Source: Mycobacterium kyogaense (GTDB lineage Bacteria > Actinomycetota > Actinomycetes > Mycobacteriales > Mycobacteriaceae). From it: a stretch of 64,000 nt of DNA. Of this stretch, positions 24,717-33,043 are shown piece after piece. The stretch is from the NCBI RefSeq assembly GCF_003254575.1, contig NZ_QJUA01000023.1, positions 24,905-88,904 of the forward strand, given 5' to 3'. A program made the position numbers and the translations under genes. The notes below the pieces were generated by a model. It saw only the letters and a program-made list of their open reading frames with translations, was not told where the DNA came from and made no database searches. Within the stretch, counting starts at the first letter, position 1, and every line of letters begins with the position of its first letter.

Positions 24717-26221
24717 GCACCGCACGCGTCGCCGACCACACCCCCGTCATTGTTGGAGTCGGCCAATGGACGCATCACCCGACTGACCCGGCCGATTCGC
24801 CCGAGCCGGCAGCCATGATGGCAGAGACGGTGCGGCGAGCCGCCGCCGACGCCGGCCCCGGTCACCGACTCCTGAAGCTGGCTACTGGCCTGTGGACAGT
24901 CGCACTCACGAGCTGGGTGTACGACGACGCCGCATCCACCGTGGCTGAGACACTTGGCATCTCACCGCGTCACCGCACCAACTCCCCCATCGGCGGGGAA
25001 CAGCCCCAGGTGCTCATCTCCAGAGCCGCACGCGCTGTGTCCGCCGGTGAACACGACGTCGTCGTCATTACCGGAGCGGAAGCCTTCCGCAGCCGCCGGT
25101 TGGCCAAAACCACCGGCACGCGGTTGAACTGGACTCCTCAACCACACGGAAAGCCTGCAGGCTATCCCCGTCACCTACTCGATCGCGAGCCCGCGCTAGC
25201 CGCTGAGCGCGATGCAGGCGCCGCAATACCGTTGGATTTCTACGCCATTTTCGAGAACGCCCTCCGCGCCGCCGCTGGCCGAGGCCTCGCCGAGCACCGC
25301 ACACACCTCGGCGAGCTGTGGCACCGCTTCGCCGAAGTCGCGAAGACCAACGAGCACGCGTGGTCCCAGACCGCTCCGTCTGCCCTAGAGATCGCTACCC
25401 CCTCGCCGTCGAACCGCATGATCCGCTACCCCTACACCAAGCTTCTCACGTCCAACATCTTCGTCGACATGTCAGCAGCGGTCATCGTCACCTCAGCGGC
25501 GGTCGCCCGCGCTGTCGGCGTGCCCACAGATCGTTGGGTGTTCCCGCTTTCCGCTGCTGAAAGCCACGAGCACTGGTTCGTCAGCGAGCGCGATGAACTG
25601 CACCGCTCGGTGGCCATTGCGGCCAATGGCCGAACCGCCCTCGACACTGCGGGATTCGAGCCCGACGACATCAGTTATGCGGACGTGTACTCCTGCTTTC
25701 CGTCGGCAGTGCAGATCGCCGCCGCCGAACTCGGTCTGCGGTCGGATAATTCTTCGCTGCCGCTTACGGTCACCGGTGGGCTCACCTTCGCGGGCGGGCC
25801 CGGCAACAACTACGTCACCCATGCTGTCTCGGCATTGGTGGTCGCACTACGCAACGACCCCGGCGCGGTCGGATTGTGCACGGCCAACGGCATGTTCCTC
25901 ACCAAGCACGCGTTGGCCCTGTACTCCACTGATCCGCCGAGCTCCAGTTTCCGTTGGTCGAACGTGCAGCGCGAGGTTGACGGTCTCCCCAAGCGCGCCG
26001 TGGCGTTGGATTACCGAGGCCGAGCGATTCTCGAGTCATACACCGTCACCCCTGGCGTCGCCAACGAAACCCCCTCAACCGCGACCATCGTGGGTCGCAC
26101 CCCCGACGGTCGACGCTGCTGGCGGCGCACCGTCGATGAGCACCTCGTCCGAGCTATGGAGCTCGAAGAATTCATTGGGCGCGATATTACAGTGCACGAC
26201 AAAGGAATCGAGGTCGACTGA
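24713..26221 (+). CDS. Thiolase-like protein (type-1, no active-site Cys, extra C-terminal domain)
   Basis: A 502-residue thiolase-fold protein beginning TPVIVGVGQ and carrying SPIGGEQPQVLISRAA where the catalytic Cys would be. Only the TGGLTFAGGPGNNYV block resembles the C-terminal catalytic region. Beyond about residue 400 an extra domain follows (VNVQREVDG through YTVTPGVANE), as in the large acetyl-CoA acetyltransferase-like proteins of mycobacteria, whose role is not settled. The ATG overlaps the reductase stop (ATGA). It may be a CoA-ester hydrolase/aldolase-like or structural thiolase; no function assigned. Confidence 0.82.
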   Translation: MSTARVADHTPVIVGVGQWTHHPTDPADSPEPAAMMAETVRRAAADAGPGHRLLKLATGLWTVALTSWVYDDAASTVAETLGISPRHRTNSPIGGEQPQVLISRAARAVSAGEHDVVVITGAEAFRSRRLAKTTGTRLNWTPQPHGKPAGYPRHLLDREPALAAERDAGAAIPLDFYAIFENALRAAAGRGLAEHRTHLGELWHRFAEVAKTNEHAWSQTAPSALEIATPSPSNRMIRYPYTKLLTSNIFVDMSAAVIVTSAAVARAVGVPTDRWVFPLSAAESHEHWFVSERDELHRSVAIAANGRTALDTAGFEPDDISYADVYSCFPSAVQIAAAELGLRSDNSSLPLTVTGGLTFAGGPGNNYVTHAVSALVVALRNDPGAVGLCTANGMFLTKHALALYSTDPPSSSFRWSNVQREVDGLPKRAVALDYRGRAILESYTVTPGVANETPSTATIVGRTPDGRRCWRRTVDEHLVRAMELEEFIGRDITVHDKGIEVD

Positions 26222-26222
26222 A

Positions 26223-26957
26223 ATGAGCCAACGCTGCGCGCTGGTCACCGGAGCGTCACGCGGCATAGGCGGTGAGATCGCCCGCCGGCTCGCCGGGCAA
26301 GGATACGACCTCATGCTGGTCGCGCGGCGCAACGATAGCCTGGAAACGTTCGCCGCCGAGATACGCGCCGACTACGACGTGCGAACTCACCACGTGGCTG
26401 CTGATCTGTCCGCTGAAGGCAATGTGCGGCGCGTGGCCCACGAACACCGCGCCGTCTACGACCGCCTCGACTTACTCGTGTTGAACGCGGGCCTTGGCAA
26501 CTACGCGCCCATCACCGAGAGCACCCTGAAAAGCTACGACCTGACATTCAATCTCAACGTCCGATCAGCGTACATACTTCTGCAGGAACTTCTGCCACTG
26601 CTCCGCTCGACAGCGTCGTCCAATCCCGACCACGGCGCCAAGGTAATCGCCCTCGCCTCGATCGCCGGAGTCCATCCCGAAGCCGGCCTGGCCGCCTACG
26701 GCGCCAGCAAATCGGCGCTGATCTCCCTGTGTGAGACGGTCACCCTCGAAGAGTGCGACAACGGCATCACCGCCACCGCATTGTCACCCGGATTCGTCGA
26801 TACCGACATGACCGCGTGGATCGACGGGCCGAGGAGCGCGATGATCAAGACCGCCGATGTCGCGGAACTGGTGATGGCGGTGAGCCGACTATCGGCCAAC
26901 GCCGCGGTGGGCAACATCGTCATCGCACGCCACGGCGCGGAACCCCGTCGACCGTGA
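26223..26957 (+). CDS. Short-chain dehydrogenase/reductase
   Basis: A 244-residue classical SDR: TGASRGIG (cofactor), NAG in VLNAGLGNY, a catalytic Ser in LASIAG, and YGASK with catalytic Tyr and Lys. It interconverts a hydroxyl and keto group, for example a 3-hydroxyacyl-CoA or ring alcohol. It starts 1 bp after the thiolase-like gene stop and overlaps the next small gene. The Arg-rich cofactor region (LVARRND) favours NADP(H). Confidence 0.92.
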   Translation: MSQRCALVTGASRGIGGEIARRLAGQGYDLMLVARRNDSLETFAAEIRADYDVRTHHVAADLSAEGNVRRVAHEHRAVYDRLDLLVLNAGLGNYAPITESTLKSYDLTFNLNVRSAYILLQELLPLLRSTASSNPDHGAKVIALASIAGVHPEAGLAAYGASKSALISLCETVTLEECDNGITATALSPGFVDTDMTAWIDGPRSAMIKTADVAELVMAVSRLSANAAVGNIVIARHGAEPRRP

Positions 26958-27358
26958 CCGCGCACCTGGCCATGATGCCGTTCCCGCCGGAACCGGAGCG
27001 CGAAGCTCAATCCGCTGTCGCGCCGCCCTGCACCCAGGCTGAGCTGGCCTGGGATCTGGCGGCCGCTCTCGCACCGAGTCTTGGAAAGACGACGCGCAAC
27101 CGCATCTACGCCGATCTCGGCGCAGGGGAGTCGTTCACGGCCATAGAAGTACTGCTCGTCAGGGCAGTACAGCTACACCATCCGGTGCCGACGGATCTCT
27201 GCGCATCGCTGATTCGTTGGGTCGAGGGATACGTGGGCACGCCGAGCGAGCCGGGGCTGAGAGCGCTGGTCGGCCAGCTGAGGACCGCCGACTCGGCTAC
27301 CCACGTCTGCGCGAGTCCCGAGAGATCTCCGGCTAAGAGCGATCGGCGTATCCGGTGA
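26954..27358 (+). CDS. Conserved hypothetical protein at the end of the reductase operon
   Basis: A 134-residue protein from a GTG that overlaps the SDR stop (GTGA). It is largely helical, with an ELAWDLAAALAPSLGKTTRNRIYADLGAG core. There is no signal peptide, no membrane segment and no known motif that I recognise. The tail is charged and probably disordered. Coupled translation argues that it is real and co-expressed with the SDR. Confidence 0.65.
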   Translation: MTAHLAMMPFPPEPEREAQSAVAPPCTQAELAWDLAAALAPSLGKTTRNRIYADLGAGESFTAIEVLLVRAVQLHHPVPTDLCASLIRWVEGYVGTPSEPGLRALVGQLRTADSATHVCASPERSPAKSDRRIR

Positions 27359-27429
27359 CGAGCGTGAATGTGAAGAAAGCGGCATGAACGCATGTCCCGC
27401 CGCACGACGCCGAACCGGCAGCGCGCCGG

Positions 27430-28725
27430 TTAACCCCACACCACGGGTAGCTTCGACACCCCGGTAAACCACATGCCCTCGATCTGTGGAATCTCGGCGT
27501 CGCTGTCGAATCGGAGGTTTGGCAGCCTGTCCAGAAGTACGTTGAGGCCGTCGGACATCTCCGTGCGGGCCAGATGCATACCGATGCACATGTGCGGTCC
27601 GTAGCCGAACGCGACGGTCTGGGCCCGTTTACGGTGCAGGTCGAACTCGTCGGGCCGCTCCCAGCGTGCCCGATCCCTGTTGGCGGTGTACAGGTTGGTG
27701 ATGACCCCTGTGCCTGCGCGAATCGGCTCACCCCCCAGCTCGGTGTCCGCCACTGCGAGCCGTAACTCGAAGCTGCCGCCCGCCGGCGACAACCGCATGG
27801 CCTCTTCCTGCGCGGCCACGATCAGGGCCCGATTGTCGGTGACCTCGGCGATCGCACCTGGGGTCGACAACAGATAGTAGAGCGTCGTGGTGAGACCTCG
27901 ACCCGTCGTTTCGTTGCCCGCCGCAGTGAGGATGAACAGAGCGCTGACGATCTCTTCGTCAGACAGCGACCCGTGATCGGGGTGGCTGGCTCGAATCATG
28001 GCGCTGACCAGATCGTTACGGCTCATGAGCTCGTCTTCGCTCAGGGCTCGGCGTTGCGCCACCAGCGCCCCCAGATACTGACCGAGAAGTGCGGCCTGCT
28101 GGGCGGAGTTCTCGTCAACCGGTGCCGCGATGACGTAGTAGGCCCATGCTTTCAGCTTCTCGTAATCTTCATCGGGCACACCCATGATGGCCCCGAAGAC
28201 GTATGACGGAAGCAGGTCGCAGAACTCGGTACGCAGCTCGGCGCGACGCTCCTGCCGACCGGCGATCTCCTCGACCATCTTCTCGACGAGCGGCTTGACG
28301 ACGTTCTCACTCCATCGTTTACATGCCCCTGGGCTGAACACCTCGCCGAGCAGGAGGCGGTATCGGCGGTGTTCGGGGCCGTCCATGTGCAGGAATGTCT
28401 CGCCGCCCACGTCGGGATACATTTTGTGCTTGAAGGTCTCCGCGTCGCGCAGACATTGCGTGACCAGGTCGTAGGACAACACCATCCTGGTGTCCATGTC
28501 GCTGGGCAGCTTGAAGATCGTCGGCAGCGTCCAGCCGCCGATCTCGTTGCCCCTGCCGCGCAACACCGTGCCCTGCGCCGCCAACTGAGTCATCATCGCG
28601 TGGCCGTCGACGATCCCCTGGTTGATGGCCGTGTCGAACGCGGTATACGCGCGCTCGATGGCGTCGTGCGACGTGTCCACGCCATCGACGGATAGTGGCG
28701 CTTCCTGGTGCTCGGTGGCTGTCAT
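27430..28725 (-). CDS. Cytochrome P450 (second)
   Basis: A 431-residue P450 with I-helix AGNETTGR, ExxR in EEAMRLSP and heme loop FGYGPHMCIGMHLAR (ligand Cys about residue 380). The sequence between the N-terminus and the C-helix (LHMDGPEHRRYRLLLGEVFSP) is typical of actinobacterial CYPs acting on terpenoid or steroid-like substrates, though this is not diagnostic. It is transcribed alone leftward from operator copy 9, divergent from a SnoaL-like gene. The ATG at 28725 agrees with the length of the family. Confidence 0.95.
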   Translation of the reverse strand: MTATEHQEAPLSVDGVDTSHDAIERAYTAFDTAINQGIVDGHAMMTQLAAQGTVLRGRGNEIGGWTLPTIFKLPSDMDTRMVLSYDLVTQCLRDAETFKHKMYPDVGGETFLHMDGPEHRRYRLLLGEVFSPGACKRWSENVVKPLVEKMVEEIAGRQERRAELRTEFCDLLPSYVFGAIMGVPDEDYEKLKAWAYYVIAAPVDENSAQQAALLGQYLGALVAQRRALSEDELMSRNDLVSAMIRASHPDHGSLSDEEIVSALFILTAAGNETTGRGLTTTLYYLLSTPGAIAEVTDNRALIVAAQEEAMRLSPAGGSFELRLAVADTELGGEPIRAGTGVITNLYTANRDRARWERPDEFDLHRKRAQTVAFGYGPHMCIGMHLARTEMSDGLNVLLDRLPNLRFDSDAEIPQIEGMWFTGVSKLPVVWG

Positions 28726-28805
28726 CTAATCCTCGTTTCCACTGCGACGATGCATCGGCGGCCCACGCCCTGCGTGGTCACGACTCCTCGACCGAAATAA
28801 ACACG

Positions 28806-28819
28806 ACCGGCGCGTCGGT
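28806..28819. promoter_or_regulatory. TetR-type operator copy 9 with -10
   Basis: ACCGGCGCGTCGGT between the second P450 gene (start 28725) and the SnoaL-like gene (start 28919). Rightward, TATTGT at 28824-28829 lies 5 bp after the palindrome. Leftward an AT-rich stretch (TTTATT) could be the P450 -10, so one operator may serve both genes. Confidence 0.75.
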
Positions 28820-28918
28820 CGAATATTGTGACCGTAGCAACAGCCCATCAGCCGGTCAAGGAAGCACCAGACTGGTCCCAGTTCGCGCGATGTCACGCGA
28901 ACGCCGAAAGGAGTACGT

Positions 28919-29404
28919 ATGCCGGCCGACGAATCAATTCTCGACGAGCTCGGGAGCCGCGTCGCGATCGCAGACGTCTTGCACCGCTACGCGCGCCTGA
29001 TCGACGAACGACGCGTCGACGCGGTCGCCGACCTGTTCACCGATGACTGCATTGCCGTGTACGGCTCTCGAGTCGAGGACACCCTTGACTCCCCCAACGC
29101 AATTTCCCGGTGGATCACCGCCCAACTGCGCTCCATAGTCGCGACCAGTCACCACATCTCGAACGTGGAAGTGCACTTCGACGACCCCGAGCACGCACGC
29201 ACCACGTGCTACGTGCAGGCCTGGCACGCGGTGCGCGATTCGTCCGCACGACCGGTCGTCTACGGTCGGTACGTCGACCGATTGCAACGCGAGAACGGAA
29301 CGTGGCGAATTGCCCGTCGCCGTATGCTCGTCCACGGCGCCGAGCAGTTCCCGGCCGGCATCCTCACGCCATTGCACGACCAGTCCACGGGTTCTGCGCA
29401 CTAG
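28919..29404 (+). CDS. SnoaL-like / NTF2-fold protein (second)
   Basis: A 161-residue SnoaL_4-type protein: VLHRYARLIDERRVDAVADLFTDD is the conserved N-terminal helix-turn-helix of the family, and the C-terminal YVDRLQRENGTWRIARRRM is the final strand pair. No catalytic assignment is possible from motifs alone. It is separately transcribed and divergent from a P450, like the SnoaL-like/P450 pair at 5799-7590. This suggests the two protein types work in consecutive steps, perhaps isomerising or dehydrating P450 products. Confidence 0.83.
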   Translation: MPADESILDELGSRVAIADVLHRYARLIDERRVDAVADLFTDDCIAVYGSRVEDTLDSPNAISRWITAQLRSIVATSHHISNVEVHFDDPEHARTTCYVQAWHAVRDSSARPVVYGRYVDRLQRENGTWRIARRRMLVHGAEQFPAGILTPLHDQSTGSAH

Positions 29405-29425
29405 ATAGCCAAAAACCATTTACCG

Positions 29426-29439
29426 ACCGCCGCGACGGT
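29426..29439. promoter_or_regulatory. TetR-type operator copy 10 with -10
   Basis: ACCGCCGCGACGGT with TATTGA at 29444-29449, 5 bp after the palindrome, facing the gene starting at 29536. It is only 22 bp after the stop of the SnoaL-like gene, so the next gene has its own controlled promoter. Confidence 0.72.
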
Positions 29440-29535
29440 CGTATATTGATTGTCGCGCCGCTCTGCTGGTTGCAAAGCCGCATCAGCGATCTGTAGCACC
29501 GATATCAGCGTTGGTGCATCAGCGAAAGGAAGGCC

Positions 29536-30096
29536 ATGAACGAACCCGTCGTCAAGCGTTTCTACTGGAGCACTCCCGATGACGTCATCGCCATTACCCA
29601 CGACGGATCGGTGGCGCAACCGCCCTTTCCACCGGGAATCGAGAACCTGGCCGATACCCCGCTGAAGAATCAGGTCGCGATTCTGACCAAGATCCGCGAT
29701 GCCGATGGACGCGGAATCGGGATCGGCAGCGAGCTCGAGTGGACCGACGGCGAGACACTGCACGTGGCGTTCACGATTACGCTTCCCGGCCGCGGCGTAC
29801 TCGTGTCCTACCAGACCAAGAACTATGCTCATCCGGACCTGATCGAACTGTTCGGCAAAGTGGCCAGTACTGGGGAACCGTGGTCGGGTGAATTGCCCGT
29901 AGTTGCCACCGACGGTCCCGCCAGCAGAGGCCGCGGTCAAATCATCGGCGGTACAGGTGAATTCGAGGGTGCGGCGGGGTCGATGTACCAGACCATGAAC
30001 TTCCGACGGATCGACGCCAGCGGTGCGGTGTCGTTCAATGAAGAGACCTACATTTTTGACGGTGGATCAACGCCGAGTGCTCCCCCGCCCGCCTGA
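29536..30096 (+). CDS. Uncharacterised protein, AOC/dirigent-like barrel suggested
   Basis: A 186-residue cytoplasmic protein (no signal peptide), AAAGGAAGG before the ATG. The C-terminal half has GRGQIIGGTGEFEGAAGSM followed by strands ending in EETYIF. The pattern Gly-Thr-Gly-x-Phe-x-Gly-Ala-x-Gly is what one sees in allene-oxide-cyclase/dirigent-type beta-barrels, which bind hydrophobic ligands and steer cyclisation. I offer this as a fold suggestion only. Its own operator and its place upstream of an acyl-CoA dehydrogenase gene put it in the regulon. Confidence 0.6.
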   Translation: MNEPVVKRFYWSTPDDVIAITHDGSVAQPPFPPGIENLADTPLKNQVAILTKIRDADGRGIGIGSELEWTDGETLHVAFTITLPGRGVLVSYQTKNYAHPDLIELFGKVASTGEPWSGELPVVATDGPASRGRGQIIGGTGEFEGAAGSMYQTMNFRRIDASGAVSFNEETYIFDGGSTPSAPPPA

Positions 30097-30236
30097 TCGA
30101 TTCGCCGTTGGCTGCTCAGGCGTCGCATGCGCCCGCAGCGTCGCCGCCTCACGCGAATGAGACCGCCTCGCAATGAGTCTGCGGTTCCGTTACGGCCGAC
30201 ACGAAATACAGAGGTGCTGCGGTAGATGGACATCGA

Positions 30237-31442
30237 ATGACGATCAACCTTGCGTACTCGGCCGCTGTGACGGCGCTCGCCGAGAGAACACGGGCTTTCG
30301 TTCGCGATCGGATTCTGCCCATTGAAGACTCCTGTGACGGCGATATAGCACGTGCGGGGGGCGACAAGGTCCGCCTGAGCATGCAGCACGCCGCGCGCGA
30401 AGCCGGCATCTTCGCACCACATGCGCACTCCGAATACGGGGGTGCAGGACTGAGCATGAGTGATCGGGCGCCGGTCTTCGAAGCCGCTGGTTATTCTCTA
30501 TTCGGGCCGACCGCGCTGAACATCGCCGCTCCAGACGAAGGCAACGTGCACCTCTTGGCCCACGTTGCTGACCACCAGCAGAAGGAACGCTTTCTCCGCC
30601 CCCTGGCGACTGGGGCGGTGCGCTCGGCATTCGCGATGACCGAGCCCTCCCCCGGCGCCGGCTCGGATCCGGCTGCGCTGCGGACAACCGCCACGAGGAC
30701 GCCCCGCGGTTGGCGCATCGATGGGCGAAAGTGGTTCATCACTGGCGCGGACGGTGCGGCGTTCTTCATCGTCATGGCCCGTACCTCCGGCTCACCCGGC
30801 GACCGTGGCGGCGCCACCATGTTCCTCGCAGACGCCAGCTCACCGGGCATCACCGTGGGACGTCACCTCCGCACCCTTGATAGCTCGATGCTCGGCGGCC
30901 ATTGCGAAGTTGTCTTCGACGGGCTGCTCGTTCCACCTGAGGCCGTTCTGGGCGACGTCGACGACGGCTTCGCCTACGCCCAAGTGCGCCTCGGCCCGGC
31001 GCGAATGACTCACGTGATGCGCTGGCTCGGAGCCGCGCGCCGAGCCCATGACGTCGCCCTCGAGTACGTCGCGCACCGCGAGGCGTTCGGATCACGGCTG
31101 GGGCACCTGGGCATGACGCAAGAGATGATTGCCGACAACGAGATCGATCTGGCTGCGACCCGCGCGCTCATGATCAAAGCGTGCTGGGAACTCGACGCCG
31201 GCAGCCCAGCCGCTGAGGAGACTGCGATCGCCAAATGCTTCGCCGCTGAGGCCGTATGCCGAGTCATCGACCGCTCGGTGCAGATGTGCGGCGCCACTGG
31301 CGTGTCCGACGAGCTTCCGATCGCTCGGCTTGCGCGAGAGTCGCGGCCGTTCCGCATCTACGACGGGCCCTCCGAGGTGCATCGCTGGGCGCTCGCGAAA
31401 CGAGCCCTGAGAAGAATTCAGCAGACCCAACCTTCGGCTTGA
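30237..31442 (+). CDS. Acyl-CoA dehydrogenase
   Basis: A 401-residue acyl-CoA dehydrogenase: FAMTEPSPGAGSDPA, IDGRKWFITGADGA and C-terminal IYDGPSEVHRWALAKR, whose Glu is the likely catalytic base. This sub-type (with DGPSEVH) is near the ACAD11/FadE group acting on branched or unusual chains. It is 140 bp downstream of the barrel-like gene, perhaps in the same transcript. The ATG at 30237 follows AGATGGAC; the ribosome site is modest. Confidence 0.93.
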   Translation: MTINLAYSAAVTALAERTRAFVRDRILPIEDSCDGDIARAGGDKVRLSMQHAAREAGIFAPHAHSEYGGAGLSMSDRAPVFEAAGYSLFGPTALNIAAPDEGNVHLLAHVADHQQKERFLRPLATGAVRSAFAMTEPSPGAGSDPAALRTTATRTPRGWRIDGRKWFITGADGAAFFIVMARTSGSPGDRGGATMFLADASSPGITVGRHLRTLDSSMLGGHCEVVFDGLLVPPEAVLGDVDDGFAYAQVRLGPARMTHVMRWLGAARRAHDVALEYVAHREAFGSRLGHLGMTQEMIADNEIDLAATRALMIKACWELDAGSPAAEETAIAKCFAAEAVCRVIDRSVQMCGATGVSDELPIARLARESRPFRIYDGPSEVHRWALAKRALRRIQQTQPSA

Positions 31443-31994
31443 GCGGTAGATGATCTCCCTCTGCGAGCGCTTCGAGACTGATTCCGTTGTGACTTACCAA
31501 TCGATGCCACACTGCGGGATTCGCGGCACGAAGTGTGCGAGAGTGGTTGCACGCGATCACCTCTTGAGCGTCCGGTGACACGGCCCTCTCACTGTCACTC
31601 GGTCACGTCGAGACACCGTCGACAGTCACGCAGCCCCTGAGGGTGTTCTCCAAACGTCGAGCATCGAGCTGGCAGCTTGCACCCGCGTGGTGAGTGCTCT
31701 GAACTCGTAGCGGCGTACCCCACCGCCACGAGGTGGCAGCGAGGGGGCATTCGCGGCGTCGGGAGCCACGTGCTCGCCTCACCGGCCGACTGGTCGCAAC
31801 TCCGTGGACGACCTTCAGAACCATTCGGGGGATGGGCGTCGACGCGCCCGCCCGACCGGGAATCACCATTGTGCGCGGCGAAGCTTAGGAGTAAGCGGAC
31901 TGTGTGGCAGGCGATCTGGTTGCGGCGTCACATTCCCCGACAACCACTCGCTATCCGGCCGACCGGTGCGCGAGCAGTTGGCAGGGCTGCGCTT
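31443..31994. other. 552-bp stretch without a recognisable gene
   Basis: It lies between the convergent acyl-CoA dehydrogenase and ferredoxin genes. Open frames here (for example 31603-31869 leftward and 31677-32201 rightward) have no ribosome sites or family motifs. I see no palindrome copy, tRNA or clear IS remnant. It may be decayed sequence. Confidence 0.5.
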
Positions 31995-32216
31995 TCAGTT
32001 CTGCTCGGCGGTGATGGCTCCGGCCGGGCAGTTGCGTGCCGCCTCAACAATCGCATCCGCCGAGTCGTCAGCACCCTCATTGAGGATCACCAACTCACTC
32101 TCATCCAAGTCGAAGGTGGCTTCGGCCCACATAATGCAGTTCCCGCTGCCGATACACTTCGACCTGTCGACTGTCACGTGCGTACCGTCAACATCCACTG
32201 ATCGCAATTCAGACAT
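31995..32216 (-). CDS. [3Fe-4S] ferredoxin (second)
   Basis: A 73-residue ferredoxin with VDRSKCIGSGNC and distal RNCPAGAI, the three-Cys P450-partner type. The ATG at 32216 has GGGAGTAGAGAA upstream. It is encoded last in a P450 - SDR - ferredoxin operon, so it is the natural redox partner of the P450 at 33044-34450. Confidence 0.94.
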   Translation of the reverse strand: MSELRSVDVDGTHVTVDRSKCIGSGNCIMWAEATFDLDESELVILNEGADDSADAIVEAARNCPAGAITAEQN

Positions 32217-32232
32217 TTCTCTACTCCCTAGC

Positions 32233-33027
32233 TCATTCAACTGCTACCGCTTGGGTCATCGACGCAGCGGGCACAGTCAGCGTCGAGGCACCATCGACGA
32301 GGATCGATTGACCGTTGACATACGAGGCTTCGTTCGACGCCAGATACGCTACGACATCGGCGATTTGAGACGGACGCCCAAGAGCGGCCAACATCGGTGT
32401 GGCGACCTCTGACCCCGGGTCCAAGCCGAAATCGCGGCGGAGCGCGTCATGCACCATAGGGGTTTCTATTCCACCCGGAAGCACCGCGTTACACCTGATC
32501 GCAAAACCGCTGTTACGGCAGTACGCGGCGATCGACTGCGTGAGCGCCATCACGCCCGCCTTCGACGCCGAATACGCCGGGTATTGCTGATAACCCTGGA
32601 GCACCCCACTGGACGAGATGTTTACGATCGCACCACCGCCCGAAGCGCGTATCGCCGGAAACGCAGTGCGGCAACCGAAGAACGTGCCGCTGAGGTTGAC
32701 TCCGATGACGCGGTTCCAGTCCTCGTCGCTGACCTCGTCGATGACGCCGCACAATTGAATTCCCGCACAGTTGACGAGTACGTGAAGGCCGCCGAACGAA
32801 TCGACCACGGTATTCACCGCGCCTTGCCAGGCACTTGAATCAGAGACGTCCAGAGGTACGAACACCGTTGAATCACCCAGCGAGCGCTGAAGTTTCTCGC
32901 CGAGGTCGCCGTTCACATCAGCGATGACAACATTGGCACCGTCGGCGACGAACGTCCGCACGGTGGCCTCACCGATACCGGATGCGCCACCGCTGACCAA
33001 CACAGATTTGCCTGTGAAACGCGCCAT
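32233..33027 (-). CDS. Short-chain dehydrogenase/reductase (second)
   Basis: A 264-residue classical SDR: SGGASGIGEA, NCAGIQ, NISSSG (Ser) and YSASK (Tyr/Lys). An acidic residue at the end of the second strand (VVIADVNGD) favours NAD(H), hence oxidation. Placed between a P450 and its ferredoxin, it probably oxidises the alcohol made by that P450 to a ketone. The ATG at 33027 (MARFTGK) is chosen; the longer frame has no support. Confidence 0.94.
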   Translation of the reverse strand: MARFTGKSVLVSGGASGIGEATVRTFVADGANVVIADVNGDLGEKLQRSLGDSTVFVPLDVSDSSAWQGAVNTVVDSFGGLHVLVNCAGIQLCGVIDEVSDEDWNRVIGVNLSGTFFGCRTAFPAIRASGGGAIVNISSSGVLQGYQQYPAYSASKAGVMALTQSIAAYCRNSGFAIRCNAVLPGGIETPMVHDALRRDFGLDPGSEVATPMLAALGRPSQIADVVAYLASNEASYVNGQSILVDGASTLTVPAASMTQAVAVE

Positions 33028-33043
33028 TGAGTTCTCCGATTGT

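Noticed and set aside
31677..32201. Open frame of 174 codons before the ferredoxin
   Set aside because: It overlaps the ferredoxin gene antisense, has no motif and no ribosome site.
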